A DNA stretch of 64,000 nucleotides from CAZGXI01 sp964529715 (GCA_964529715.1 CAZGXI010000023.1:24105-88104), one strand, 5' to 3'. Shown: positions 46,303 to 54,844, counted from the first letter of the stretch. Numbers and translations: made by a program. The notes: generated from the sequence alone by a model not told the origin.

Positions 46303-47397
46303 CTAAACGATTGCCAGCCCCTCGAACATGGCAAAGCCGCGCGCATCGCGCAGCCAGCGTTCGACCGGGTGCTCGCGGATAAAACCATGCCCGCCGAGCG
46401 CTTGCACGCCGCCATCGCACACGAACAGCGCCGCCTTCGCCGCATATTCTTTGGCGAGGTAGGCTTCTGGTGTGGCGTCCTGGCCCTGGTCGAGCTTCCA
46501 CGCGGCCTCCCAGACCATTAGGCGGGCTGCGTCCACCTCAATCGCCATCTCCGCCAGCAGGAAGGCAATGGCCTGCTTGGTGGCGATAGGCGCGCCGAAA
46601 GCCACGCGCTCTTTGGCGTATTCGCGGGCGTATTCGTAGGAAGCCCGCGCCACGCCGATGGCCAGCGCCGCCAGGGCGACGGCGCTACGGCTGCGGATCG
46701 CCCGGAAGTCGATGCCCTGGTCGCCGCCGAGTTTGCAGGTCGCCTCGATCTGCACGTCAGAAAACGTCACCGGGTAAGTTTCCAGGCCGCGAATGCCCAT
46801 TAGCTTTTCACGCTCCCCGACCGTCACGCCGGGCGCGGTCCGCTCGACGATGTAAGCGCCGATCTGACCCGCCTCGGTGTCACGGGCATAGACGAGTATC
46901 CGGTCTGCTTCTGCCGCCAGGGGAACGTTGGACTTGGCGCCGTTGAGGACAAAGCCGCCGTTTTGGGCGGCGGCAGTGGCCTTGAGGTTGGCTGCGTCGA
47001 AGAAAACGCCCGGTTCCATGAGCGCCGCCGTCATGGGGACGAAGTCTTCCACAAACAATGGCAGCAGGTCGCGCCGCTGATCTGCCGTACCGCCCAACAG
47101 CACCGGGTAGGCGAAGAGGGCAGGCGACAGCACTTTGAGCGCCGTTGCCAGATCGCCCCAGGCGAATTCCTCCGCCGCCAGCACGCCCGTCAGCGCCGAG
47201 TGCTCGCCCAGGCCACCGGCGTCTTCTGGCATGGCGGCAGGGATGAGGCCGATCTCCCAGCCTTTGGCGATCACGTCTGCGGGAATGTGGCCGGTTTCGT
47301 CCGCCTCATGTGCGACCTTGCGCACGTCCGATTCGGCGTAGCGGTGGATCGCCTCGACAAGCATCTGCTGTTCTTCGGTCGGGGTGAAAGAGACCAT
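46303..47397 (-). CDS. Acyl-CoA dehydrogenase (second copy)
   Basis: A 364-residue acyl-CoA dehydrogenase divergent from the one at 43117. Recognisable are FTPTEEQQMLVEAIHRYAESDV, ALMEPGVF (in place of the usual MTEPxAGSD), GFVLNGAKSNVPLAAEADRILV, RSAVALAALAIGVARASYEYAREYAKERVAFGAPI, and QALGGHGFIREHPVERWLRDARGFAMFEGLAIV with the catalytic-position Glu of FEG. It ends right after this motif, lacking the about 15-20 residue C-terminal helix most relatives carry. It starts at ATG behind AGGAG. Confidence 0.85.
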   Translation of the reverse strand: MVSFTPTEEQQMLVEAIHRYAESDVRKVAHEADETGHIPADVIAKGWEIGLIPAAMPEDAGGLGEHSALTGVLAAEEFAWGDLATALKVLSPALFAYPVLLGGTADQRRDLLPLFVEDFVPMTAALMEPGVFFDAANLKATAAAQNGGFVLNGAKSNVPLAAEADRILVYARDTEAGQIGAYIVERTAPGVTVGEREKLMGIRGLETYPVTFSDVQIEATCKLGGDQGIDFRAIRSRSAVALAALAIGVARASYEYAREYAKERVAFGAPIATKQAIAFLLAEMAIEVDAARLMVWEAAWKLDQGQDATPEAYLAKEYAAKAALFVCDGGVQALGGHGFIREHPVERWLRDARGFAMFEGLAIV

Positions 47398-47426
47398 GCG
47401 TCGAGCACTCCTGTCTATATTATTCT

Positions 47427-47454
47427 GTAGGGGCACGCCATGACGTGCCCCTAC
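47427..47454. repeat. REP-like 28-bp palindrome
   Basis: GTAGGGGCACG and CGTGCCCCTAC form a perfect 11-bp stem with a CCATGA loop in the 65-bp gap upstream of an acyl-CoA dehydrogenase gene. A decayed inverted copy is at 43084. Confidence 0.7.
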
Positions 47455-47462
47455 GAAGCACC

Positions 47463-48650
47463 CTATATCGGCAGCAGAAAGTTCCGCGCCTCCCACAGCA
47501 GTGCCGGGTCGTGGCGCAGCACCCGCAGGATGATGTCTGTTGCGCTCATCTGGTCCAGGGGGAGTTCTGTTGCCAGATCGAGCAGCCCTTCGACCCGTTG
47601 ATCGGAGAACTTGAGCGCCATGTGACGCACGCGGCTCATGCTCGCCAGGGCGCGCCCGTGTTCTTTGTGCCAGCGTTTGGGGTAGTCATCCAACCCTTTG
47701 CGCGACCAGTCGCCGCGCGCGATGGCGTCGGCGGCGACCTCTGCGGCCATGTGCCCGGCAAACATGGCGAGGTTGATGCCCCCGCCCGTCACCGGCTCGG
47801 CCTGGTGAGCCGCGTCCCCGACTAGCATGATCCCATTGCCCACAATGTCTTTGAGCGTGCCGCCGACCGGGATGCCGCCCAGGATCAGGCTCAGGGTTGA
47901 GGTGTCGGGAAAGATTTTTTCGCAGAAAGCGTCCAGGTAGTCTTTGGCGCTGCGGCCCTGTTGTTCAAACGTGGCGGTAATCACGATCCCGACGTTGGCT
48001 TTGTCGGCTCCTTTGGGAAATACCCAGATGTAGCCGCCCGGCGCGAGTGTGTTTCCGATCCGGTATTGGCACTCGCGCGGATCGTCCAGGTGCACGCCTG
48101 CCAGCAGATATTCGGCGGCGCTGTAATACTCGTTGACGCGCGGCGCGGTCTTGAGGCCGGCCCAGCGCCCCACCTGCGACTCGGCCCCGTCGGCGGCGAT
48201 GGTCACTTTGGCCCGCACCCGCACTTCCTCGCCGATGCTGTTGAGCACCGCACCGCGCACAAAGCCATCCTCGCAGATCAGGCCGGTCACCTCCGTCTTG
48301 GCGCGGACGGTCGCCCCGGCGCGCACGGCCTCGTTGACCAGTTCGCGGTCGAAGATTTTGCGCTCCAGCACCACCGTCGGATCGGTCGGCGGGACGCGCA
48401 CGGATCGCCCGGATGGACCGAAGATGCGGAAGGCGTCGATCTCGGCGCAGATCCACTTTGGGTTCAGGGGGATATATGGCTCAATCAGGAGGTGACCGGC
48501 GGCCTCGGCACAGCGAACGGGCGCGCCGATCTCCTGGCGCTTTTCGACCAGCAAGACGTGCAGGCCGCGTCGTGCGCCGATCAGGGCTGCCGTTCCTCCG
48601 GCAGGGCCGCCGCCCACCACCAGCAGGTCATATTCGTCGCGCAGTTTCAT
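47463..48650 (-). CDS. FAD-dependent reductase of the geranylgeranyl reductase family
   Basis: A 395-residue flavoprotein: Rossmann motif DLLVVGGGPAGGTAAL (about 8-23), RCAEAAGHLL, ADGAESQVGRWAG, GGYIWVFPKGADKANVGI, and LVGDAAHQAEPVTGGGINLAMFAGHMAAE. These are the landmarks of the geranylgeranyl reductase/FixC group, which reduce isoprenoid double bonds (in lipids, quinones or carotenoids) or, as FixC, join ETF to quinone. Its ATG overlaps the ferredoxin stop (TGATG), so the ferredoxin is its probable electron donor. Given the beta-oxidation setting, a FixC-like role and isoprenoid reduction are both possible; the first is not demonstrated. Confidence 0.85.
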   Translation of the reverse strand: MKLRDEYDLLVVGGGPAGGTAALIGARRGLHVLLVEKRQEIGAPVRCAEAAGHLLIEPYIPLNPKWICAEIDAFRIFGPSGRSVRVPPTDPTVVLERKIFDRELVNEAVRAGATVRAKTEVTGLICEDGFVRGAVLNSIGEEVRVRAKVTIAADGAESQVGRWAGLKTAPRVNEYYSAAEYLLAGVHLDDPRECQYRIGNTLAPGGYIWVFPKGADKANVGIVITATFEQQGRSAKDYLDAFCEKIFPDTSTLSLILGGIPVGGTLKDIVGNGIMLVGDAAHQAEPVTGGGINLAMFAGHMAAEVAADAIARGDWSRKGLDDYPKRWHKEHGRALASMSRVRHMALKFSDQRVEGLLDLATELPLDQMSATDIILRVLRHDPALLWEARNFLLPI

Positions 48651-48883
48651 CAGAACACGCCTCCCCTCGCGGCGACCGCTTCCTGCGGGATGGCGGAGAG
48701 CGCATGTGTCGGGCAAACCGGGATGCACTTGAGACAGTCGGTGCACGTGTCGTTGTTGACGGCCAGGTAGTTGTCGTGCAGCGTGATGGCATCCGGCGGG
48801 CAGACCGGCACGCAGCACCCGCAAATCCCACAGCGGTTGCGGTTCACGGCGATGAAGATGGGGGTTGGCTTTGAAGCAGGCAT
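48650..48883 (-). CDS. Two-cluster [4Fe-4S] ferredoxin
   Basis: A 77-residue ferredoxin with CGICGCCVPVCPP and CTDCLKCIPVCP, enough Cys for two [4Fe-4S] clusters. It has ferredoxin-like spacing, a short N-terminal strand (PIFIAVNRN) and the motif DAITLHDNYLAVNND between clusters. It starts behind AAAGGGAG, and its stop codon overlaps the next gene's start. Translational coupling with the FAD reductase suggests a dedicated electron-donor pair. Confidence 0.92.
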   Translation of the reverse strand: MPASKPTPIFIAVNRNRCGICGCCVPVCPPDAITLHDNYLAVNNDTCTDCLKCIPVCPTHALSAIPQEAVAARGGVF

Positions 48884-48919
48884 GGGGGTCTCCCTTTCTT
48901 CAACATGTGTGCGCCGCGA

Positions 48920-49519
48920 TTATGCCGCCCCCAGGGCTTTTAGAAAAATATCCGCCATCTGTTCCGCGATGGCTTGGCCACTCAGTCTTCCTTCCGGGCG
49001 ATACCACACGCTGACCCAGTTAAGCGCGCCGAGCAGAGTCCGGGTAAACACGCCCACGTCAACCGGCGTGAAGCAGCACGCCCCGATCCCTTCGACGATG
49101 ATCTGGCGATACAGGCCCTCGAACTCGTCTCGTCGGGCCAGGTAGCTCTGCGGCGCTTCGGGCAGGCTGAGCAGGGTGCGCAGTTCGTAGATCATCAGCG
49201 CGGCGATGGCGGTGTGCCCGGTGACGCCGAGCACATGCGCGCAGATCATCCGGCGCAGTTTTTCCGGCGGCGGCAGGGGTGAAGCGGCCAAAGCGCGCAC
49301 CTCCGCCGTGATCTGGTCCAGGCCGTGTTCTAGAACGGCGATCAGGAGCGCCTCTTTGCCACCCTTGAAATGGTGATACAGGCTGCCCGCTGTGAGGCCA
49401 ACCGCCGCGCTGATGTCTTGCATGGTTGCGCCATGATAACCACGCGCATGAAAAACACGTGCTGCTGCGGTGAGGATGTCCTCACGGTTCACCGTCTGAG
49501 CGGCAGGCTTGCGGGGCAT
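48920..49519 (-). CDS. TetR/AcrR family transcriptional regulator
   Basis: A 199-residue repressor. N-terminal HTH: NREDILTAAARVFHARGYHGATMQDISAAVGLTAGSLYHHFKGGKEALLIAVLEHG; C-terminal helical ligand domain with MIYELRTLLSLPEAPQSY. Such regulators near acyl-CoA genes often sense acyl-CoA. A 24-bp inverted repeat 26 bp upstream is a probable autoregulatory operator. ATG 49519 is used; a TTG 11 codons upstream would lie inside the operator. It is the first gene of the minus-strand ferredoxin/reductase/acyl-CoA dehydrogenase run (36 bp to ferredoxin), which is likely its target. Confidence 0.88.
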   Translation of the reverse strand: MPRKPAAQTVNREDILTAAARVFHARGYHGATMQDISAAVGLTAGSLYHHFKGGKEALLIAVLEHGLDQITAEVRALAASPLPPPEKLRRMICAHVLGVTGHTAIAALMIYELRTLLSLPEAPQSYLARRDEFEGLYRQIIVEGIGACCFTPVDVGVFTRTLLGALNWVSVWYRPEGRLSGQAIAEQMADIFLKALGAA

Positions 49520-49544
49520 GGGCAAGAGCTTCTGCTGACCGGAA

Positions 49545-49568
49545 ATAATCAAACGGTGATTTGATTAT
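49545..49568. promoter_or_regulatory. TetR-type operator (inverted repeat)
   Basis: ATAATCAAA and TTTGATTAT are perfect 9-bp arms around CGGTGA, upstream of the TetR gene. TGACCGG occurs on both sides as a direct repeat. Its size and position fit self-repression by the regulator. Confidence 0.6.
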
Positions 49569-49652
49569 AAGCGCATTCTGACCGGTCCGTCAAAGCGAGG
49601 TTGCGTTGAGGTCAGTCGGATATGCCAGGTGCACCTTTGTGATCGGCTCTTT

Positions 49653-50117
49653 TTACCGCCGCAGGGTGGCAACCAGCCGTCGTGTGTTCAACAGTAGGCT
49701 CAGTGCATCGGTGATCGAGGCTACGACAATGTTCGACGCCGTCAGCGCGGAAGTCGCCAGCCCTTCTGGCCCCAGTACGGCGATGCTCAGCGCCGCTGCG
49801 CGGAACATGTCGGCGTCGTTGGCTCCGTTGCCGATGGCGACCACGCGGTCGGCGCCCAGCAGCAGCACGTGCGCGGCCTTTTCTGCCCCGCCGTGCGTGA
49901 TGATCCGGGCCTGCACGCCCAACGCCGCGTCGATGGTAGCCTGCTTGCCGTAGGTGTCCGCCGTCAGCAGGTGGACGGTCAGGCGCTCCTTAAGTCGGGC
50001 GATCCGCTCGGCCACGCCGGGCAGCAGTTTACCGTCCAGTGCCAGCGTGCCGTTCACGTCGAAGACGGCGTGTTCCAGCTTCAGCAGCCCACGCCCCGGA
50101 ATTTCCACCTCGATCAT
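49653..50117 (-). CDS. HAD-superfamily phosphatase-like protein
   Basis: A 154-residue HAD hydrolase resembling the soluble P-type-ATPase-like group. The usual DxDGT motif reads FDVNGTLAL (Asp to Asn at the second acid), and the last motif is GNGANDADMFRAA. Motif 2 Thr (LLTADTYGK) is present. Substitution of the second Asp, normally the acid/base, is a feature of P-type ATPase-like relatives. It starts behind AAGGAGAGA, 10 bp after the next HAD gene's stop side. The function is unknown. Confidence 0.75.
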   Translation of the reverse strand: MIEVEIPGRGLLKLEHAVFDVNGTLALDGKLLPGVAERIARLKERLTVHLLTADTYGKQATIDAALGVQARIITHGGAEKAAHVLLLGADRVVAIGNGANDADMFRAAALSIAVLGPEGLATSALTASNIVVASITDALSLLLNTRRLVATLRR

Positions 50118-50127
50118 GTCTCTCTCC

Positions 50128-50880
50128 TTAATGCGCTTCCAGCCAGCGGCGCAGCAGGTCTGGCAGGCCGCCCAGGTCCGGCAGAACGGGCGTCGAGCCG
50201 CTGCGATCGCGGCGTCCCTGGCGGTCGATCAGCACAGCGCGCGCCCCGGCTTCCACCGCACCGCGCAGCGCCGACGGCTCATCGTCTACCACGATACAGC
50301 ACCCCGGCGCAGCCCGCGCCTGGCCGAAAGCGAAGCGAAAACAGCCTGCGTCCTTGCCGAACCAGCCAACCGTGTCTGGCCCGACGACCGGCCCGGCGAA
50401 CCATTCCCGCACGCCCGCGCCTTCCAGACAGCCTTCGGCGTGGCCACGAACGGCGTTGGAGATCACACCGAGTATCAGCCCGGACAGGCGGTCATCGGCG
50501 CGGATCGCTTCGAGTGTGGCGCGGGCGTCGGGGTAGAGCGCGTCGCAGCGACGTGTGATCAGGTAGTGCTGCTCGCGCACCAACCGGCTCATTTCTTCCG
50601 GCAGCGGGTAAGGCCGCCCGGTCAGCCGGAACAGCGCCCGCAGCACGCGCGTCTGGCCTTCCCACATCTGATCCAGGCTGTCGTCGCCGCCTAGGTCCAG
50701 GTCGGCGTAGTAGCTGTCCCAGTCGGCGATCACGCGGCGGTTTGCCTCGGCCCAGGCTGCCGGATCGCCGCCATAGCGCGCCGCGAGCAGGGCCGCCTGT
50801 GCCTGTGCATAACACGGCGGCAGCCGGTTGGCAGCGTCGATGAGCGTACCGTGCAGGTCAAAGAACACGTGCGTGATCAT
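50128..50880 (-). CDS. HAD family phosphatase
   Basis: A 250-residue HAD hydrolase with motif 1 FFDLHGTLID (Asp, His at second position rather than Asp), cap domain, motif 2 ILGVISNAVRGH (Ser), motif 3 Lys in FGKDAGCFRF, and motif 4 CIVVDDEPSAL. Length and cap type resemble phosphoglycolate/haloacid phosphatase relatives. An in-frame upstream extension was rejected because it runs through the neighbouring gene antisense. Its substrate is unpredictable. It directly precedes the second HAD gene (10 bp). Confidence 0.82.
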   Translation of the reverse strand: MITHVFFDLHGTLIDAANRLPPCYAQAQAALLAARYGGDPAAWAEANRRVIADWDSYYADLDLGGDDSLDQMWEGQTRVLRALFRLTGRPYPLPEEMSRLVREQHYLITRRCDALYPDARATLEAIRADDRLSGLILGVISNAVRGHAEGCLEGAGVREWFAGPVVGPDTVGWFGKDAGCFRFAFGQARAAPGCCIVVDDEPSALRGAVEAGARAVLIDRQGRRDRSGSTPVLPDLGGLPDLLRRWLEAH

Positions 50881-50908
50881 GGCTTCGGGCGGCAGCCGGA
50901 CGTGTCGT

Positions 50909-51799
50909 TCACTCGGTCTCTTCCTGAACGGCTGAAGGTGGCTGGAAAGTGCCAAGTGACAGCTTGAGGCCGTCATAAGCGACCACCAGGCCGTGCGGCT
51001 CATAGCGGGCGACGAGCGATTCGTGCGTCCCCGACGACTGGTGCACGAAATGCGTCGCCAGGGCGATTCCATCTGGCTTGAGGATACCTTCTTCGCGCAG
51101 CCGTCGGGCATGATCGACCGTCTGGGCCGCGTTCATGTGATCGCTGGTATTATAATTCGTCTGGTCGCCGACGGTAGCGTCCAGGGCGGCGGCGTCGAAA
51201 CGGTGTCGGCGCAGCAGCGCCCAGGTGTCCTCACTGAATGGTCCACTGTCGTAGGCGTGAAAGTAACCCGCGCGCGCGTCTTGCACGCTGACCAACACCG
51301 CCTCGATCCCTTCTGTCGAGCCGTGTGAAGCAGCGAAAAAGCTCAACCGATACTGGCGCGCCAGCTTGAACGACCCGGCGCGAACCGGTCGGCAGACGGT
51401 GAACGTCTCTCGCTCGAAAGTGGCCTGATCCCAGCCTTTCTTCTCCCGATAAAAGCCCAGCAGCGAGTCCAGCGTATTTTGCGGGGCATATACGGTCAGC
51501 GGCGGCAGATCGGTATCCATCGCGCGCCGGCGCGCCCAGAAAAACCAGGGATCGAGGTGATCGCCGTGCTTGTGCGTGATCACCAGCGTCCACAGCCCGT
51601 CCAGCCGGACGCCGAACTGCCGCGCGCTGGAAAACACGTCCGAGCCACAGTCGATGAGCAGATCGTCGTTGATCAGCACGGCAGGGGCGCTGCGCAGGCT
51701 CTTTCCGCCTGCCTGCCGGACCGCCTCGCACCGTTTGCAGCGGCAGAACGGGTTGGGCAACCCCACACCGCCGCCGGTGCCTAAAAAGGTGATATCCAT
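50909..51799 (-). CDS. Metallo-beta-lactamase fold hydrolase (PhnP-like)
   Basis: A 296-residue MBL-fold protein. A PhnP-type zinc site, FCRCKRCEAVR, sits near the N-terminus, followed by LIDCGSDV, the metal motif THKHGDHLDPW (HxHxDH), AASHGSTEG and the late LATHFVHQSSGTHESL. PhnP relatives cleave cyclic phosphodiesters such as 5-phosphoribosyl 1,2-cyclic phosphate, but the family is broad. It is complete. No clear ribosome site precedes ATG 51799. It heads the three-hydrolase group with two HAD genes. Confidence 0.8.
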   Translation of the reverse strand: MDITFLGTGGGVGLPNPFCRCKRCEAVRQAGGKSLRSAPAVLINDDLLIDCGSDVFSSARQFGVRLDGLWTLVITHKHGDHLDPWFFWARRRAMDTDLPPLTVYAPQNTLDSLLGFYREKKGWDQATFERETFTVCRPVRAGSFKLARQYRLSFFAASHGSTEGIEAVLVSVQDARAGYFHAYDSGPFSEDTWALLRRHRFDAAALDATVGDQTNYNTSDHMNAAQTVDHARRLREEGILKPDGIALATHFVHQSSGTHESLVARYEPHGLVVAYDGLKLSLGTFQPPSAVQEETE

Positions 51800-51826
51800 G
51801 CGGGTTTGTCATTCCTATAATTAATT

Positions 51827-52146
51827 GTGACGACTCCGCCGCGTTTACGCGGCGGCTTCTCGGAGCACGCAGGACCCAGCGGTCTACGTTACGCTCCGAA
51901 GGCCCCGTCCGGGCCTGGAAAGAGGTTCTCTCTTATGTACGGTTCAGATTTTACGTGTGCGCCTTCCTCACACAACCGGATACCTGAAGTTGTTAAAGCG
52001 CCGCAGCGGACGCGCGCTGAGGCGATGATCCTGCGGACGCCTGTTGCCCGACCGTATGTTCAAAGAATAGTACATTTTAGCGAAAGGAACAAGGCGGCTT
52101 CCCCTGTCGCCTAAAGGCGACAGTCCCCTGCACCAATTCTTATGGC
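51827..52146 (+). repeat. 320-bp dispersed element, copy B
   Basis: Opposite orientation to copy A at 34766-35085 with about 90% identity. It starts GTGACGACTCCGCCGCG (hairpin CCGCCGCG/CGCGGCGG) and ends after CTGTCGCC-TAAA-GGCGACAG (52104-52123) and CCAATTCTTATGGC. It fills the 340-bp gap between the metallo-hydrolase and the lipoprotein gene, providing the latter's stop codon. The frame open through both copies (about 95 codons) has mostly amino-acid-changing differences, so it is unlikely to be coding. Confidence 0.8.
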
Positions 52147-53327
52147 CCCGGCTGCGTCTGTGCCTGGACCGTCACCAGATAGCTGGCCGGGCTGCCGCCC
52201 AGTCGCGGGATCGGCGCGTCGAACTGGGCGGCGGCCCCTGCTTCTAATGGGAAACCCTGTCCCAGCGAGGCCGTTGTGTAGCCGATGGCGCGCTCCTGGG
52301 CGTCGAAAAGGGTGATGATGACCTGCATGTTGTAGGCTGTCTGCCCGCCGCTGTTGCGCACCGTGCCGCGCACGTGCAGCGTGCCCTGCTCATCATATTC
52401 GGCCCGGTCTTCCCACTCGAAGGCTGACGGGCCGTAGAATGTTGCTAGACTGTCGATAGCCTGCTGGGCCTCTACTTGCAGGGCGTAGTGTGTGGCTGTC
52501 AGAGGCCAGCTGTCGTCGAAACGCACATCGAAAGGAAGATATTCGCCGTCCGGCAGGATACTTGCCGGCAAGACGCCGGTTTGCTGCCCGATCACGTTGT
52601 TCGCCGCATCATATAACGCGGCGACGATGGCGATTCCCTCGACGGGGTAAGGAGCGCGGTTCGCCAGTCGCCCGGTGATGTGAAAGCGGCCCAGGTCGTC
52701 GGTCCAGGGCAGCAGGGCGCTAAAGCTCAGGTTGCCCTCCGCGACGATCCAGGCTGCTCCTGGCTGTGGGACAACGGCTGCCTCTCCAACCGGCCAATCG
52801 ACCGCCGCATCGACCCGGTAGGAATTCACCACGCCGGTCAGTACCGCCAGCGCCACTGGGTCATCTGTCGGTACGACTGTTTCCAGTGCAGAGAAGTATG
52901 GTCCATCGCGTTGCAAAAAAAGGTTAACCGGCAGGGTGCGATCCTGAAATCGCCGCACACCGGTGATGCGCCAGCTTCCATCGCCCATCGCCGCCCGGTC
53001 ATGGGTCTCCAGGGTAGCATTGTACGGTGCACCGAGATACGCCTGCATGGCGGCGCGAAAGGCGTTTTCGTCCAGGGCTGCTGCCAGGCGCACCACGTAC
53101 ACGGTCAGGGCGGGGTGGTCAGCGCCTGTCGGGGCGAAGGTCGTCAACAGGGCTGCGCCTTCGCTCAGGTCGCCCGCCGTCCAGCCGGGCGGCAGCGCCA
53201 GCGAGAATATGCCGCTGGCATGAGTGTAATGGCTCTGCGGGACGGCAGGCAGTGTGGGGACAACCGTTCCTGCTGTGCAGCCCGTCAGCAGGATCAGGGC
53301 GACCAACAGGCACAATAGCCCCTTCAA
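52140..53327 (-). CDS. Lipoprotein with FxLYD domains
   Basis: A 395-residue lipoprotein: lipobox LILLTGC (Cys16), then TAGTVVPTLPAVP. The middle (YTHASGIFSLALPPGWTAGDL through GSWRITGVRRFQDRTLPVNL) looks like a PsbP/Mog1-type domain. Two C-terminal FxLYD domains follow (FHITGRLANRAPYPVEGIAIVAALYD, and LHVRGTVRNSGGQTAYNMQVIITLFD). They are typical of bacterial surface proteins of unknown role. The last codon and stop (GCCATAA) come from the 320-bp element. A promoter is predicted about 45 nt upstream. Confidence 0.75.
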   Translation of the reverse strand: MKGLLCLLVALILLTGCTAGTVVPTLPAVPQSHYTHASGIFSLALPPGWTAGDLSEGAALLTTFAPTGADHPALTVYVVRLAAALDENAFRAAMQAYLGAPYNATLETHDRAAMGDGSWRITGVRRFQDRTLPVNLFLQRDGPYFSALETVVPTDDPVALAVLTGVVNSYRVDAAVDWPVGEAAVVPQPGAAWIVAEGNLSFSALLPWTDDLGRFHITGRLANRAPYPVEGIAIVAALYDAANNVIGQQTGVLPASILPDGEYLPFDVRFDDSWPLTATHYALQVEAQQAIDSLATFYGPSAFEWEDRAEYDEQGTLHVRGTVRNSGGQTAYNMQVIITLFDAQERAIGYTTASLGQGFPLEAGAAAQFDAPIPRLGGSPASYLVTVQAQTQPGP

Positions 53328-53378
53328 GCGCGCGCTCCTTCGTTCGAGATGTGCAGGGCATAAGACATTCTGCGCCGT

Positions 53379-53407
53379 AGTATAGCAGTCTGTGCGCGAC
53401 CTGCCAG
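53379..53407 (-). promoter_or_regulatory. Promoter of the FxLYD lipoprotein gene
   Basis: On the reverse strand CTGGCA (53402-53407), a 17-bp spacer, and TATACT (53379-53384); start predicted near 53372. Confidence 0.5.
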
Positions 53408-53603
53408 CGCGCCGTCCCAGGAGCGCAACCCGGCTTCGGGCAGATGTAGAACCGGTATCCCATTGCCATTGGTAGCTTTATCTGTTAACTTTGCTATAAG
53501 CATTTTGTTCCTGGACATGGTGGCGCTCTGCCGACAGAGAACCTGAAACCCTCTCCGAGGATGGAGAGACTCTAAACCGTTCCGATCAGTGTGGGGGACA
53601 AAG

Positions 53604-54821
53604 ATGAAAGCATGGATATGCCTGGGGTTGTTGGCTGCGTTGGTGTTGTCTTTGCTGCCGGGCGGCGTTCCGGCGGCAGACGCACAGGGAACGCGGCTGG
53701 TGCTGGCCTTCTACTATGGCTGGTATAACGGAGGGACCTGGGCGGATGGTCGCCTGATCGACCGCCCGGCGGAACCGTACGATTCGGGCGACCGGGGCGC
53801 GATGGCCCGCCAGATCGGCCAGGCGCAATCGGCGGGTATTGACGCTTTCGTGATGAGCTGGTACGGCCCGGATAACGCCATCAACACCGCCATTTTTGAA
53901 GGCCTGCTGGATCAGGCGGCCTCGCAGGGCTTTTTCATTGGGGCGGATGTGGATCTCGGCTCGGCGGAGTTCAATGCCACGCCCGAAGCGGCGCTCAATA
54001 CCATGCGCTATCTGATCGCCAACCTGATCCACCGCCCGGCCTACCTGCGCTACGAGGGCAAGCCGGTGATCTTCTTCTGGAACCAGGGGCGCTTTACCGC
54101 GCAGCAGTGGACCGACATCCGCGCCCAGGTCGATCCAAACCATGATACGATCTGGATCGCGGAGGGCGACGCGCTGCAATACCTGAGTGCCTTCGACGGG
54201 CTGTGTCTGTATAACATCGCCTGGAGCCGCAACCCGACCGCTACCGCCGCCAACTGGGCGCAGAATGTGGCCCGTCGCAACGCCTATTGGGTGGCGACGG
54301 CCATGCCCGGCTGGGACGACTCCCGGATGGGGCGCGGCGATGCCGCCTTCATCACGGCGCGGCAGGATGGGGCGTTTTTCCGTAACACCTTCAATGCCGC
54401 GGCGGCTTCTAACCCGCACATGCTCATCATCACCAGTTGGAACGAGTACTTTGAGAACACCTACATCGAGCCGAGCCAGACCTACGGAACGTTCTACTTG
54501 GACCTGGCGCGCGAACTGATCGCGGCCTACAAGGCTGGCGGCGCGCCCCCGACTGCGCCCAGCGGCGGGGCGGTCCCCGGACCGCAGACCTCGGCGGGCC
54601 TGGTGGCGATCCCGATCACCTCGACGTTGAACGTGCGGCAGGCGCCCTCGGCGGATGCGGCGCGCGTGGCCCAGGTGACGCTGAACAATCGCTATGCCAT
54701 CCTGGCGCGCAATGCCGACGGGTCGTGGTGGCTCATCGACTATGGCGGCGGTCAGGGCTGGATCGCCGCGCAGTACGCCCGCTATGAGGGCGGGGACATC
54801 AACGCGCTGCCGGTCCAGTGA
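53604..54821 (+). CDS. Secreted GH99-like glycoside hydrolase with C-terminal SH3 domain
   Basis: A 405-residue exported protein. Residues 1-28 are a signal peptide (MKAWICLGLLAALVLSLLPG). The catalytic-type domain (about 30-310) starts LVLAFYYGWYNGGTW and includes GIDAFVMSWYGPDNAINTAIFEGLLDQAASQGFFIG, YLRYEGKPVIFFWNQGRF and IITSWNEYFENTYIEPS, resembling the GH99/GH71-like fold of endo-alpha-mannan hydrolases. Candidate Glu residues (NEYFENTYIEPS) are retained. A bacterial SH3 domain (about 335-395: TSTLNVRQAPSADAARVAQVTLNN) may bind cell wall. It starts at ATG behind GGGGGACAAAG. It is divergent from the lipoprotein gene; no clear forward promoter was found. Confidence 0.75.
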   Translation: MKAWICLGLLAALVLSLLPGGVPAADAQGTRLVLAFYYGWYNGGTWADGRLIDRPAEPYDSGDRGAMARQIGQAQSAGIDAFVMSWYGPDNAINTAIFEGLLDQAASQGFFIGADVDLGSAEFNATPEAALNTMRYLIANLIHRPAYLRYEGKPVIFFWNQGRFTAQQWTDIRAQVDPNHDTIWIAEGDALQYLSAFDGLCLYNIAWSRNPTATAANWAQNVARRNAYWVATAMPGWDDSRMGRGDAAFITARQDGAFFRNTFNAAAASNPHMLIITSWNEYFENTYIEPSQTYGTFYLDLARELIAAYKAGGAPPTAPSGGAVPGPQTSAGLVAIPITSTLNVRQAPSADAARVAQVTLNNRYAILARNADGSWWLIDYGGGQGWIAAQYARYEGGDINALPVQ

Positions 54822-54844
54822 GTTTCGTCAGAACTGGGGTTGTG

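Noticed and set aside
51930..51960. Group II intron domain V, suggested by GTACGGTTC inside the repeat
   Set aside because: The complementary 5' strand of domain V and the bulged AGC-type triad are missing.
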